Positions 45,910 to 56,400 of a stretch of DNA of 64,000 bases are shown one piece after another (the stretch's first letter is position 1; the number at the start of each line of letters is the position of its first letter). The stretch spans positions 2,356,001-2,420,000 of the forward strand of contig BSYQ01000005.1 in NCBI GenBank assembly GCA_030272585.1, given 5' to 3'. The notes beneath the pieces are model-generated. The model did no database searches and had not been told where the DNA came from. It saw only the letters and a list, made by a program, of their open reading frames with translations. Source of the DNA: Bryopsis sp. KO-2023. Taxonomy: Eukaryota > Chlorophyta > Ulvophyceae > Bryopsidales > Bryopsidaceae. The translations under genes were made by a program, and so were the position numbers.

Positions 45910-46135
45910 GCCGAGACCCCTGTGCACAGGACAGGACAGCACAGCCTGTCTGTTTTTTGCACAGGGTTCGACCTGTGCTGCACAGGCGCACAGACCTGCA
46001 TAGTCATGGTCTGTGCAGCACAGGGCCATCCTGTCCTGTGCGCAGCACAGGCGCTTGGGACCATACGCCTGTGCAAAGTCTGTTTGGACTGTGCATTACA
46101 GTACTTGATCTGTACTGCACAGACTACGAACTGAC
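45910..46135. repeat. CTGTGCAGCACAG array, left
   Basis: Many overlapping palindromic motifs of the type CTGTGCAGCACAG and CAGGACAGG. A related array in inverted order lies at 46830-47070; the shared block CTGACACCTAATACGCCTGT marks their symmetry. Confidence 0.65.
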
Positions 46136-46302
46136 ACCTAATACGCCTGTTTTAGGCAGGCGCCAGGTCGGTCTAGACAGGTGGGTCGCCTGTCCAGACC
46201 GACTTGGCGCCTGTCTAAAACAAGTGACTTAATTAAGCGCACATAAGCGTGCTAATCGAGTATCCAGTTGGGAAGATACTTAATTAATTAAATAACTAAG
46301 TG

Positions 46303-46699
46303 ATATTATTATATACATTTTTAATGCATGAATGACGTGAGCCAAGCTCACCAGCCACCGACTGTGAGGAGTCGGTCGACTCTGGGAGGATTCGAACCCA
46401 GGTTGGCTAAGTCTGAGTCGAAGGCACTACGAGGTAGCGGACCCCACCATAGGGACGCTCAAGTGGTGCCCGTTACCCTTAAGTACCCGTTTAATATTAT
46501 TGATAAAAATAGGTACTTAAAGGTAACGGCCCCCACATGAGCGTCCCTATGGTGGGGTCCGCTACCTCGTAGTGCTCTCGACTCAGACTTAGCCAACCTG
46601 GGTTCGAATCCTCCCAGAGTCGAACGACTCCCCACAGTCGGTGGCTGGTGAGTTTGGCTCACGTCATTCATGCATTAAAAATGTATATAATAATATATA
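46303..46699. repeat. Inverted SINE-like palindrome, copy B
   Basis: Nearly perfect arms of about 190 bp around a short AT-rich loop near 46495. Each arm holds the block GGTTCGAATCCTCCCAGAGT (B-box) or its inverse, GGTGGGGTCCGCTACC and GAGCGTCCCTATGG. Confidence 0.9.
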
Positions 46700-46829
46700 T
46701 AACAATATATATATGTGCTTAATTAAGGCGCCTGTTTTAGACAGGCGCCAGGTCGGTCTGGACAGGCCCCCCACCTGTCTAGACCGACCTGGCGCCGTCT
46801 AAAACAGGCGTACTAGGTGTCAGTTCGTC

Positions 46830-47070
46830 GTCTGTGAAGCACAGTACGTCGTCTGTGCAGCACACAGTACACGTGGTCTGTGCAGCACAGATCAAGTACT
46901 GTACTGCACAGACTGGTCCCTGTGCTGCGCACAGTCTCACGTGGGCGCACAGGCTGTACAGGGGGTCGAAGTCCGGGGTTACACAGTGAATGTACAGCAC
47001 AGGACAGACGTGGGTCTGTCCTGTGGATTTTCGCTGCACAGGACAGACCTGCACAGGGTGCACAGAACAC
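46830..47070. repeat. CTGTGCAGCACAG array, right
   Basis: Inverted partner of the array at 45910-46135, with repeated GTCTGTGCAGCACAG and CTGCACAGG motifs. Confidence 0.65.
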
Positions 47071-47102
47071 GGACAGAATTAAAATTAAAATTTTTTGGAA
47101 AA

Positions 47103-47285
47103 TTAAACGGGTACTTAAAAGTAACGGCCCCCTTTTGAGCGTCCCTGTGGTGGGGTCCACTAGTGATAGTGTCTTCGACTCGGGCTTAGCCAACCCGGGT
47201 TCGAATCCTCCTTGAGTCGACCGACTCCCTCTAGTCGGTGGCTGGTGGGCTTGGCTCACGTCATTCATGCATTAAAAATGCAAAT
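47103..47285 (+). repeat. Single SINE-like copy C of the palindrome family
   Basis: Same order as one arm of copies A and B: GAGCGTCCCTGTGGTGGGGT, GCTTAGCCAACCCGGGTTCG and GTCGGTGGCTGGTGGGCTTG, ending in ATTCATGCATTAAAAATG. Confidence 0.75.
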
Positions 47286-47974
47286 AATAAATAATACTTC
47301 GTTCTTTAATCAATTGAATCAGTTCTCAGTCGATTGATACACAATTAGCACGTTAAAAGTGCTTAATTGTGCGACCTGTTCTAGACAGGCTCCAGGTCGG
47401 TCTGGAGCCAAGACAAGTCAAGACAGGGTCGTTCCGGTTTTAGACAGGTCACATCGCCGGTCTAATAAAGGCGAAATGTGGGTGTGACCTGTCTAAAAAC
47501 GGAAAATCTGTTAGAAAACCGGTCCAGATTTCTGCAGATTTCCGAGGTTGACTGGACCGGAGTGGACAGGACCGGACAGGTCACAACCTGTCCGGTCTTG
47601 CAAGGACCGGCGTTTTTTCGCAGGACCGGACCGGTCAGCCGGTCCATGGACAGGTTGGACCGGACCGGACCGGTTTTTCGCTGCCGGTCCGGTCGGGCCC
47701 AGGTCTGGTGAAGGGTCCATTAAGACACGGCCAGGGGGCCATTAGGACGTGAATGATGGATTGGGTTGGACAGGCTGTTCGGCCCGGGCAAGTACTTATT
47801 CGGCCCGAACCGAAGCCTGGTTGTAACTTGGACTATTGTAAAGATCCTTGTTTAAAGTGTTTGCACCGTTGCTCTGAACGTAAGTCTATTCTGTTCCACG
47901 TTTGTATCACATACAATTAAGCACACATCAACGTGCTAATTGGGTACCAATCAGTTGTGATTTATATGTATTTT

Positions 47975-48130
47975 TAATTTTTTGACATGAGTCAAGCTCA
48001 CGAGCCACCGACTGGAGGGAGATGATCACCTCTAAGATTCGAACTCGGGCTGGCTAGGCTTGAGTCGATGACATTAATTACTAACGGACCGAATCACATG
48101 GACGCTCAAATGGGGGCCGTTAGCTTTAGG
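47975..48130 (-). repeat. Degraded SINE-like copy D
   Basis: Diverged inverse of copy C, with GAGTCAAGCTCACGAGCCAC, GATTCGAACTCGGGCTGGCT and GGACGCTCAAATGGGGGCC. Confidence 0.6.
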
Positions 48131-48344
48131 TACCTGTTGTTTTTTATTACTAAATCTAAAAACTCCTTGCGTGCGTCCTTGCTGATGCATCGTGGGAACG
48201 GACCAAGGTGGTCCGTAATACAAATTTCGGCGCTGTTGCAACATGATATGTGTAGTTGTCCAAATTTTGGACTCCAAAACAGCTCCTTCCCATCCCACGA
48301 GTGACCTAATACGAAAGAACTCGTATTAGACCGTGAACCCCCAG

Positions 48345-48425
48345 GCCAGTGAGCTGGCTTAGTGCACTGGATAGTGTATCCAGTCGGGGAGGTCACGGGT
48401 TCAAGCCCTGCTTTGGGCGAGAGCG
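48345..48425 (+). repeat. tRNA-derived SINE head, different family
   Basis: GAGCTGGCTTAGTGCACTGG (A-box-like) is followed by GTCACGGGTTCAAGCCCTGC (B-box). No acceptor stem, so a SINE fragment. The following 200 bp include TATTTAAG, but nothing else definite. Confidence 0.55.
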
Positions 48426-48429
48426 TAGT

Positions 48430-49147
48430 TTGGGTGAGTGGGAGTGGGGTGGAGCTGACTAGGCTGAGGTGGAACGGTGTGGGATAGTGTCGGACGGAAT
48501 TCCCTTGGAATTCCGGTGACTGGGTGGAACTCTGTTGTGAATCTAGAGCCTATTTAAGAGGCTACCCGATGTAATCAGATGTCTTTGTTGTCTATTGTTT
48601 CTCGCCCGTATCATGACCCGCCTCCAAAACAATCTGCTTTCGCGTCTTTGAGCGTGCATACGAAACATCCTATTCATGTGGCTCCTGTACGGGAACAACC
48701 TTCTTGCCGGGTATTGTTATGGTGTTGGTGGATTTCACTGTTTACAGTGGTAGATTGGTTGGGCTGAAGCACTTCTTCACACACAAAGGATCGGACACGA
48801 AGGAAAGCGTTTTAAAGAATGAAATGCTATTTTCGTTTTTTTTCGCGGGGTGTTTATTTTCGCGGCCCGACTGAAGCGCGAAATTACAAAAACGCGAATT
48901 ATAAGTCCCTGCGAAACAGCGAATCGTGAATTTCAAGCCCTGCGAAATCGCGAATCGCGAAGAAGTTTTCTGAAATGCAGGTGCATCGAAAATATTTACA
49001 AAAACCGCTTGTCCCCGACTCCTCCATTTCACTCTAACCGCTCGTTCGTAAAATATCTCAGACGCAAACGCAGGGTGGTCGAAAATGCTAAAAACAAAGT
49101 CGCCCGTCCCCCACTCATTTGTTCTAACCACTCGTTCGTAAAATATT
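48430..49147. other. Flank of a DNA transposon, no gene seen
   Basis: Repeated CGCGAA/TTCGCG motifs at 48830-48970 (AAAACGCGAATTATAAG, GCGAATCGCGAA) may be the subterminal region of the pogo-type transposon whose transposase begins, in reading sense, further right. Confidence 0.35.
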
Positions 49148-50014
49148 TCAGACGCAGACTTCCACTTCACTATAACTGGCGCTCTGCCCACTTTCACTCC
49201 CGTCGTCTCCTTCCCCTATTTCACTTTCACTTCCAAGCTCACAGTTAGCTTCACTCTCTTCGTCCGAGTCTAAGTTTGACGATTCTTCGCCCATCCCGAC
49301 GATTTCCCACGGGTCACCATAATCATTCTTGTCTTCGAAGGGTACCACGTCATCAGTAATACCCGCAGCCGTAAAACCATTTCTTATCGCCTGTCGATTA
49401 GCTCGAAGCTCACGCCACGCTCCGACGATCCACTTCCCATGCACTTCCTTAGGGCGTTTGGCGGTTGTGTCGATCGACACTTTTGGAGCAGGGTTTTCTT
49501 CGCTCAAAACCAACCCCCCCCCTTTTTTTTTGAACTCTTCATTGAACAAACTCGTGAAACGCGAGGGTAAAGATCGTTTGAAAAGTCCGTTAACCGTTAA
49601 GTCTAACAGTTGAAGTCGGTCGGTACAGTTTTCGGGAATCTTTATAATAATGATACCCAAGTTCTCGGCACATTTCATAACATCCTCCGAGAAATGAACC
49701 CTATAGACACCAAGAAGCAAAATGCCACGCTGCTCCGGTTTCTTGATTTTCTCACGAACGTGCTCAAAATACGGCTGAATGATTTTTTCCAAAAACTCAA
49801 TCATCGTGGATTGATTCTGCTAATGGGAAGGCGAATTAGGAATCAGAAAACCTGTGGGGTAGGAATATTTAGGACTGCACCGTGCCGTTTTACCCCAATA
49901 AATAACTTGAGGCACAAGGAAGTGTCCCAAAGGTGTACACGCCAAAGTGCCTGTGAATTGCACTTTCGAAAACCTCCCCGTAATTTTTATTTGTCGCGAT
50001 CCCTTGGACGCCCA
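49148..50014 (-). pseudogene. pogo/Tc5-like DDE transposase, C-terminal part, cut off by a Ty3 element
   Basis: Minus-strand coding. From the insertion point it reads KGSRQIKITGRFSKVQFTGT, then GHFLVPQVIYWGKTARC (compare GxFLPPQLIYxGKTxRC of pogo DDE domains). In a second frame it continues with LLLGVYRVHFSEDVMKCAEN and TDRLQLLDLTVNGLFKRS, and ends in an acidic Ser/Glu tail. The Ty3 element at 50015-60113 separates it from the N-terminal half. At least one frame change is visible between the two blocks. Confidence 0.7.
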
Positions 50015-50437
50015 TGTTAGTCTTTTAGCGCTATACGAGGTAGTTTGGGATAGAGCCGAGGGTGGCTGACGCATGTGGGTTCACGAGTAAGACAGATTAG
50101 ACCCAGAGTTTGGGGCATGCGTCAGCGTACTACACTTAGGGGTACTTAAGAGGCCCACTCGTTGTTTTGACACTCATAGTTACTTTGTAAGAACTCGGGA
50201 TTCGTGGGATTGGTGTGTTCCCGCTTGTGTGTGTGTTTGTGTGTGTGTGTGTGTTAAGTGTTTGCCTGACGCAATCACTTCCCAACCCAAGTGCTCTAGT
50301 AGCGTTCACAACCGCGCTAGCTAGAGAGTTGTCTAAAGCAACAAACCCCACAAGTATACTTGCGTTAGCCAGCAAGTTATCACGAATCCAACCAACACAG
50401 CCGACCACTATTGCGTCACCCACAAGCTTCACTATCA
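50015..50437 (+). repeat. 5' LTR of the Ty3 chromovirus
   Basis: 423 bp, TGTTAGTC...CACTATCA. Includes GGGGTACTTAAGAGGC, a likely core promoter region, and a (GT)n stretch at about 50222-50255. Confidence 0.95.
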
Positions 50438-50439
50438 AT

Positions 50440-50456
50440 TGGTTTCGGAGCGAGGC
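50440..50456 (+). other. Primer-binding site
   Basis: TGGTTTCGGAGCGAGGC starts 2 bp after the LTR and would pair with a tRNA 3' end in CCA. A very similar TGGTTTCGGAGC occurs at 61736 in the next LTR element. The donor tRNA is not identified. Confidence 0.7.
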
Positions 50457-50582
50457 AAGAACTTTAAGTTCTTGAGATCGAAACTTGTGAACGTGGCGCA
50501 ACAGACGTTTTTGTTTGTTTGTTTGGTAGAGAGAAACTCCAACCGTGGTTGTTGAGTACTCCCAAATAGTGGCTGAGAGACC

Positions 50583-53234
50583 ATGGCTGACCGTGAACAC
50601 GCATTGGCAGTGCGCGAGCCTCAAGTTGAAGAGCCAGGGATTGAACCTGAGTTCGATGAGGAATTGCCTGACGCACCCAATGTGGTGTATCAACAAATAA
50701 ACGTCCAGAACATCCACAATGTCCAGCAAGCAGCTGTCGACATAGACATGGGAGCTGATGCGGAAGCCTTAAGAGAGGATGTGGATGCGGTCCATGACCG
50801 TGTGGACGATTTAGCCCACGGGCTAAGGGGTCACCTGCAGCAAGTTGACCAGACACTGGGGCAGAGGCTAGCCCATACTGAGGCCTCTGTGTCGAACCAA
50901 CTGGCTGGCGCATCAGAGGTGATCGGGCAGGCGCTGGAAACACAGCACCAGCATGCGCAACAGGTTGAGGCCACACAGCATGCGGTGGTGTCGCAACAGG
51001 AGAAGCTGGATTCAGTAGCGGCTCAACATAGTCGATACGAGCAAAGGCTATTACGCCAAGATATCGACCATAGAAAAGAAAGAGCCGAGATTAAAGCTTC
51101 TGTGGACGCAATAACGAGGAGAATGGATGCCGCAGACATTCTAGCGGACTCTCGTTTTGCTGACCTAAAAGAAACGGCTGAAGCATCAGCACTTCAGTTA
51201 AAACAACTCTCCGAGTTATCCCTTGTTCAAGGGCGGAGAATTGAAGGCTTATTAGGAACTGTTGCGGATTCCAACGAAAAAGTCGAACGGACTCTAGAAT
51301 TGTTTCGGGAGTCCTTGCACAAACAAGGTGCTGAGGTGAAGCGTTTGCAGAGCTCAAGAGTAGCAATTCAAAAAGATTTGATTGCCTTGGAGAAAAAGGC
51401 ATCCAAAACCTGGGATCAGCAGCAAGATGCAGCTGATGTGGTTGCCTTAAGATTATCTGGCCTGGAACAAAGCATGGAGGATGTGAGTGGCGGAAGTCAG
51501 AGTGCCCAAAGTGGAAGTGATGCTCGTGCAGTATCACCAGAGCGTGAAGAATCAACTTCCCCTGAGCCTGAGGACTCAGCCTTTGGGATGCCACTACCGA
51601 AGAAATCAGTAAAGCAGTTGGCTGCATCATGGCCGCCACTAGACCAGAGCTTCGCGGTAGGAATGGTTGGGGCAGGAACCTCAACAATACCGGCTCCTCC
51701 AGCAGTACAGGCCGAGGAGGGTGAAATTGTTGCTGCAGAAGCACCACCATGCACTGCAGTGGACAGCGCACCAGACGCTGATTTCACATTCCCTCAGTTG
51801 ATACCTCCAAGTACAAGAGCTCAGCCTGGAGTACGCATCTCAGAACCCGACTCTGCCGATGGATCACGTAGACCCACACGAACTAACCCAAGAGTGCTCT
51901 CCTCAGCAGAAGTATTATATCAAATTGACCTTGAGCGTGCTAAGGCACAGGTCAGAGAAGAGAAAGGAAAAGAACCCATGCAGATCCCCACACGTACTGG
52001 AAGATTGGGACTTGGGTTAAGTGCTTTGGGAGCAAGGGTAGAAAACAATCCCTTTGCTGCACTTGGTTCATATGAGTCTACTGGTGGACCCAGTCGAGTT
52101 CCGCGTATGCGTGGAAACTTTGGAGACCCTGGTGATGACGACCCAGATGATGATGGCGGTGATGATTACCGCGACAGACGAAACCGCCCACCTTCCCGCA
52201 TTCCAGGTGCGCCTGATGGCGGGGGAGGTGGTGGCGGCGGTGGAGATGGTGGAGGCGGTGGACCTCCCGGTGGACCTCCTGGTGGAGGTGGAGGTGGAGG
52301 TGGCGCTGGACCAGCAGGCCCAGGACCTCCTAGGCAAGGACAGTGGTTGCCTAGCACCGTCAAGTTGCAAATGCCTCGCGCATTTAACGGAAGTGGAGAA
52401 CCAAAAGCCCGTAAATGGCAAGTGCTCATGACGCGGTATTTGAGAACCTGCGGAGTGCATGAAGCACAGTGGCAATCGATTATGGCCACTAACCTTTATG
52501 GGGCTGCCTCGGATTGGTTAACGATGCAAGAGTTGAAAATTCACCGAGGTGAAAGACCACCCTTCCGTGACTGGATGGACTTCATGGATGGCTTAGCTAC
52601 AGCTTTCGAATTCTCTAGTGATCGAGATGAAGCGTGGCGTGACCTCCACAAACTCAAGCAGACTGGAACAGTGAAACAGTTTGTAAAAGAGTTTCAGCGT
52701 TTGGTCTTGAGGATTCCAGACCTCGAAGAGGATCACCAATATTTGCTCTTCGTTGATGGACTCAAGAGTGAAGTTCAGAAGCTGGTCGCTGCAACGGTAC
52801 CTCGAGATGTCGAGGCTGCCATCATATCTGCCGAACGATTGGAAGCCCTTGGAGTTGGAACACAAGGCCAAGGAGGGCAAACCAATCAGAAAAAGAAAGG
52901 AGTCTGGCGTGGTGGAAGAAAGAAGAAAGGCCAGAATCAGGGTCAGCAGCAGCAGAACCCTACACCACCAGCCCAAGCACCACCACAAGCTGCCGCAGGA
53001 GTGCAACAGCAGCAGCAACAGCAACAAGGACGAGGAGGAGGACGTGGTGGTGGTGGACGTGGACGCGGTGGTGGTAACCGTGGAAGAGGACAAGCCAATC
53101 AGGGAAGACAGAACCCCCAGGGGGGAGGGGGATATAATTGTTATCTTTGTGGAAAGAAGGGTCACCCTGTGAGGCAATGTCCTAGATTGGAGGAGGTGAA
53201 AAACCTCCCCGATGTAAAACAAATGTTAAACTGA
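50583..53234 (+). CDS. Gag of the Ty3 chromovirus
   Basis: Structural polyprotein of about 883 residues. It has a long N-terminal coiled-coil region, a Ser/Glu/Pro-rich middle, a Gly-rich linker (about 540-590), a retrotransposon gag domain (WQVLMTRYLRTCGVHE ... FVKEFQRLVLRIPD, about 600-735), Gln- and Gly/Arg-rich basic segments, and a CCHC zinc knuckle (CYLCGKKGHPVRQC) near the C-terminus. The long coiled-coil leader is unusual for chromovirus Gag proteins and is shared in type with the second element at 62474. Confidence 0.9.
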   Translation: MADREHALAVREPQVEEPGIEPEFDEELPDAPNVVYQQINVQNIHNVQQAAVDIDMGADAEALREDVDAVHDRVDDLAHGLRGHLQQVDQTLGQRLAHTEASVSNQLAGASEVIGQALETQHQHAQQVEATQHAVVSQQEKLDSVAAQHSRYEQRLLRQDIDHRKERAEIKASVDAITRRMDAADILADSRFADLKETAEASALQLKQLSELSLVQGRRIEGLLGTVADSNEKVERTLELFRESLHKQGAEVKRLQSSRVAIQKDLIALEKKASKTWDQQQDAADVVALRLSGLEQSMEDVSGGSQSAQSGSDARAVSPEREESTSPEPEDSAFGMPLPKKSVKQLAASWPPLDQSFAVGMVGAGTSTIPAPPAVQAEEGEIVAAEAPPCTAVDSAPDADFTFPQLIPPSTRAQPGVRISEPDSADGSRRPTRTNPRVLSSAEVLYQIDLERAKAQVREEKGKEPMQIPTRTGRLGLGLSALGARVENNPFAALGSYESTGGPSRVPRMRGNFGDPGDDDPDDDGGDDYRDRRNRPPSRIPGAPDGGGGGGGGGDGGGGGPPGGPPGGGGGGGGAGPAGPGPPRQGQWLPSTVKLQMPRAFNGSGEPKARKWQVLMTRYLRTCGVHEAQWQSIMATNLYGAASDWLTMQELKIHRGERPPFRDWMDFMDGLATAFEFSSDRDEAWRDLHKLKQTGTVKQFVKEFQRLVLRIPDLEEDHQYLLFVDGLKSEVQKLVAATVPRDVEAAIISAERLEALGVGTQGQGGQTNQKKKGVWRGGRKKKGQNQGQQQQNPTPPAQAPPQAAAGVQQQQQQQQGRGGGRGGGGRGRGGGNRGRGQANQGRQNPQGGGGYNCYLCGKKGHPVRQCPRLEEVKNLPDVKQMLN

Positions 53235-53488
53235 CCGCCAGGCAGGAAACTGCTTCGTCTGAGCCTGGCCGACGCAAACGTCGTAAGCGAAATAGAGTTC
53301 GTAGGCGGCGTAGGAAGCTAAGATCAAAAGTAGATGCCTCGAAAAAGGTTCGTACTCACAGCGGAAAACCTGAGGAGCGGACTAGTACACCGCGTGAAGA
53401 GAGAACAGAGACACTCTCCACATCTACCCAATCGGCACATGACAACTGCGATTGGAAAAATGAACAGAAGGAAAGCACACCGGATGAG

Positions 53489-56400
53489 ATGGACGCGCCT
53501 CATGCGTCATCTACATCTCTTCCCTCTGTTAGTGAATCTGTGGGCTCATTGGAGTCACAGAGTAGTCTACAGGAGTCCCTGCCTGCAGACGTAGACGATA
53601 GTGGGTCAGAAACAACCCAGCGGTCTACCACAGAGCGAGTTAATGTGTCAGAAGTTCGATCAACTTCGTCAACCAAGGGTGACACATGCCCTCTGTTAAA
53701 AATTCAAGAAGTGCCTGTGAGAGGGTACGAAGTAAAAGCACGGATCAAGACCACGGACCTTTATGCATTCATTGATTGTGGAAGTACCGCAAACTATATC
53801 AATGACAAGGTAGCGCGTGATCTCGGGTTGTCGATTACACCAAGCTCAAAGAGAGCAATGTTGGCAAACGGAGATATTAAAGAACTGGCTGGCAGCTGTA
53901 ACAACCTCCGAGTAAAGATAGGAGGGCTGAAGTGCAAAATGAAAGCGGATCTGTTCCCAGACCTTGGTTATGACCTAATATTGGGCATGCCTTGGTTGCA
54001 GAAAGAAAACCCCCGCATAGACTTTCAGCAGAATGAGATTTCAGTTTGCAAAAACAGCCAAGTGTTTCATCTTCCGTTGCGTCATCCAACCCAAGAGAGT
54101 ATTGAACCTGAACGAAAAGTACAGTCGATACTGCAAGAAGTGCCAGTGACTGAGTGTTCAGCTAAGAGAATGATGCGTCATCTCAAAACAGAGACAGCAT
54201 TCATGGTTGTAGTGCAAGAGTCTGAAGAGAAAGCTTTAGGCCAACATGAATTGCCTGACGCAATAGAGCGAACACAGCCATTCAACACTGAGGATGAGAT
54301 TGGCAAACTTATTCGTTCAGACACCCCTGCCGAAATTAAAAAGGTGGTAGAAACACACCGTGGTGTGTTCCCTCGTGATTTACCCCCAGGGATCCCTCCG
54401 AAGAGAAAAGGTCATGAGTTTAAGATAGACCTGGAGGATCCAACACCTATCCATCGTCCAATATATAAGCTTTCACCAGCAGAGCTGGATGAAGTGAAAG
54501 CACAAGTGGACTACCTTCTGGAACAGAAGAAAATCAAACCATCCGAGTCCCCTTGGGGCGCGCCAATCCTGTTTGTACCGAAAAAGGATGGAGGCTTAAG
54601 GATGTGTGTGGATTACAGGTGGATCAATAAGGTGACGGTGAAAAACCGATATCCTTTACCCCTGCCAGAAGAATTGATGGATAGAGTGTTCAAAGCCAAA
54701 GTGTTCTCGAAGTTAGATCTGCGATCAGGCTACTGGCAATTTCCAGTAAGGCCATCTGATACAGATAAAACAGCGTTCCGCACGAGATACGGTCACTTTG
54801 AGTTTTTGGTAGCGCCTTTTGGGCTAACCAATTGCCCAGCGCAATTCCAAACTCTAGTGCAAGACCTACTCACAGAGTTTTTAGATGATTTTGTTGTTGT
54901 CTTTATTGATGACATACTCATCTTCTCTGAAAACATGGAACAGCATGCCGAACACTTAGAGAAAGTCCTGTCGCGACTAGCAGAATATCAGCTTTTTGCT
55001 AAGGCAAGTAAAAGTGAGCTGGCTGTCACAACAGTAGACTATCTTGGCTACCGCATTAGCGGAAGTGGGTTAGAACCACAGGAACAAAAAGTGAAGGCAG
55101 TGAAGGAGTGGAAGGAACTACAGAGTGTTAGCGATGTACGTAGTTTCCTTGGAATGGTTTCATACTACAGGAAATTCATTCCCCAGTTTGCACATGTTGC
55201 TGGACCACTCCATGACTTAGTGAAAAAAGACCATCCCTGGAGATGGGGACAGGTTGAGCGTGGCGCATTCAATGAACTGAAAAAGCGTTTAAGTCAAGCT
55301 CCCGTCCTTATTTTTCCAGATGCGTCACTGCCTTACACTGTGATCACTGATGCGTCGAATGAGGCCATCGGTGCCGTGTTAACACAGGATCACGGAGAGG
55401 GGCTACAGCCAATAGCTTACCTCTCACGTAGATTCAAGCCTGCCGAGCTTAACTATGCACCATACGACAAAGAGTTGTGTGCAATATGTTATGCGATGGT
55501 GCAGTGGAGACATTATCTAGAAGGTTGTGCGGGTGGAGTAACAGTGTTCACTGACCACCAACCTCTGACGCATATTCTGTCGCAGAGGAACCTTTCTAGA
55601 ACCCAAGCAAGATGGCTTGAGGCGGGGTACCTGACTTCGATCAACCCCAAGATCTCCTATATCAAAGGCAAGGCTAATGTGTTAGCAGATGCTCTCTCCC
55701 GCAGTGTTCCTAAGCCCGTGGAAACTGCGATGAACATTTCCACTTGGCAAGTGCATCAAGCAAGCCAAGACGAGTGGAAACAAGCCCTCCAAGCTGATAA
55801 CTCCTTGGTGAAGATATTGCGGAAGCTTGAGAGTGGCGAGGAAGTTGAGGGATATTTCCTCAGAGAGGGAATACTCTGGACGGTCCCAAAAAGAGGATTA
55901 GTCGAGAAAGTGGTGGTTCCTAAAGGCCAGCGCAATAAGATTATGAAGGAGTGCCATGAGACACCTTCTGCAGGCCATACAGGACCAGCGCGAACAGGAG
56001 AAATCCTAGCGCGGCGATATTGGTGGAAGGGGTGGATGAATGAGTTGAAGGCATTTGTGCGCGAATGCCCTGTGTGCCAACAAATAAAGGCTGACACACA
56101 GAAGCCTATGGGCTTACTTCAACCCCTGCCAATACCTGAGCGGAAGTGGGAGCAAATTACCACTGACTTGGTGACAGATCTACCAGCATCCAATGGGTTT
56201 ACTGCTGTAGCTGTCTTTGTCGATAGACTTACCAAGTTTGTGCATTTCGCCCCATGTACTAAAGAGATTACCGCTGCAGGATACGCCCAACTTTTTATCG
56301 AACATGTTTACCGCAACCATGGCCTACCTAAAGTGATTGTGTCTGATAGAGACCCTCGCTTTACCAGCAAGTTCTGGCAGACGCTTTTTAAAGCTCTGGG

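Larger units (their letters stand above)
42877..47707. mobile_element. Outer foldback element, hAT-like long inverted repeats (CCGGTC family)
   Basis: Left end CAGACCTGGGCAAGACGGGA; right end, inverted, CAGACCTGGGCCCGACCGGA. The left arm is split by another element at 43024-45624 and resumes at 45633. Both arms then match through AATCTGCAGAAATCT, GACAGATTTTC, CACATTTCGCC and GTCTAAAACCGGAACGACCCT, over roughly 330 bp. The arms are dense in CCGGTCC. The flanking 8-mers differ (GCTGCATT and GTGAAGGG), so the pairing rests on the arm similarity. No coding frame found inside. Confidence 0.6.

Noticed and set aside
42877-47707. 8-bp target duplication for the outer foldback element
   Set aside because: The flanking 8-mers GCTGCATT and GTGAAGGG do not match, so only the inner element's duplication is claimed.
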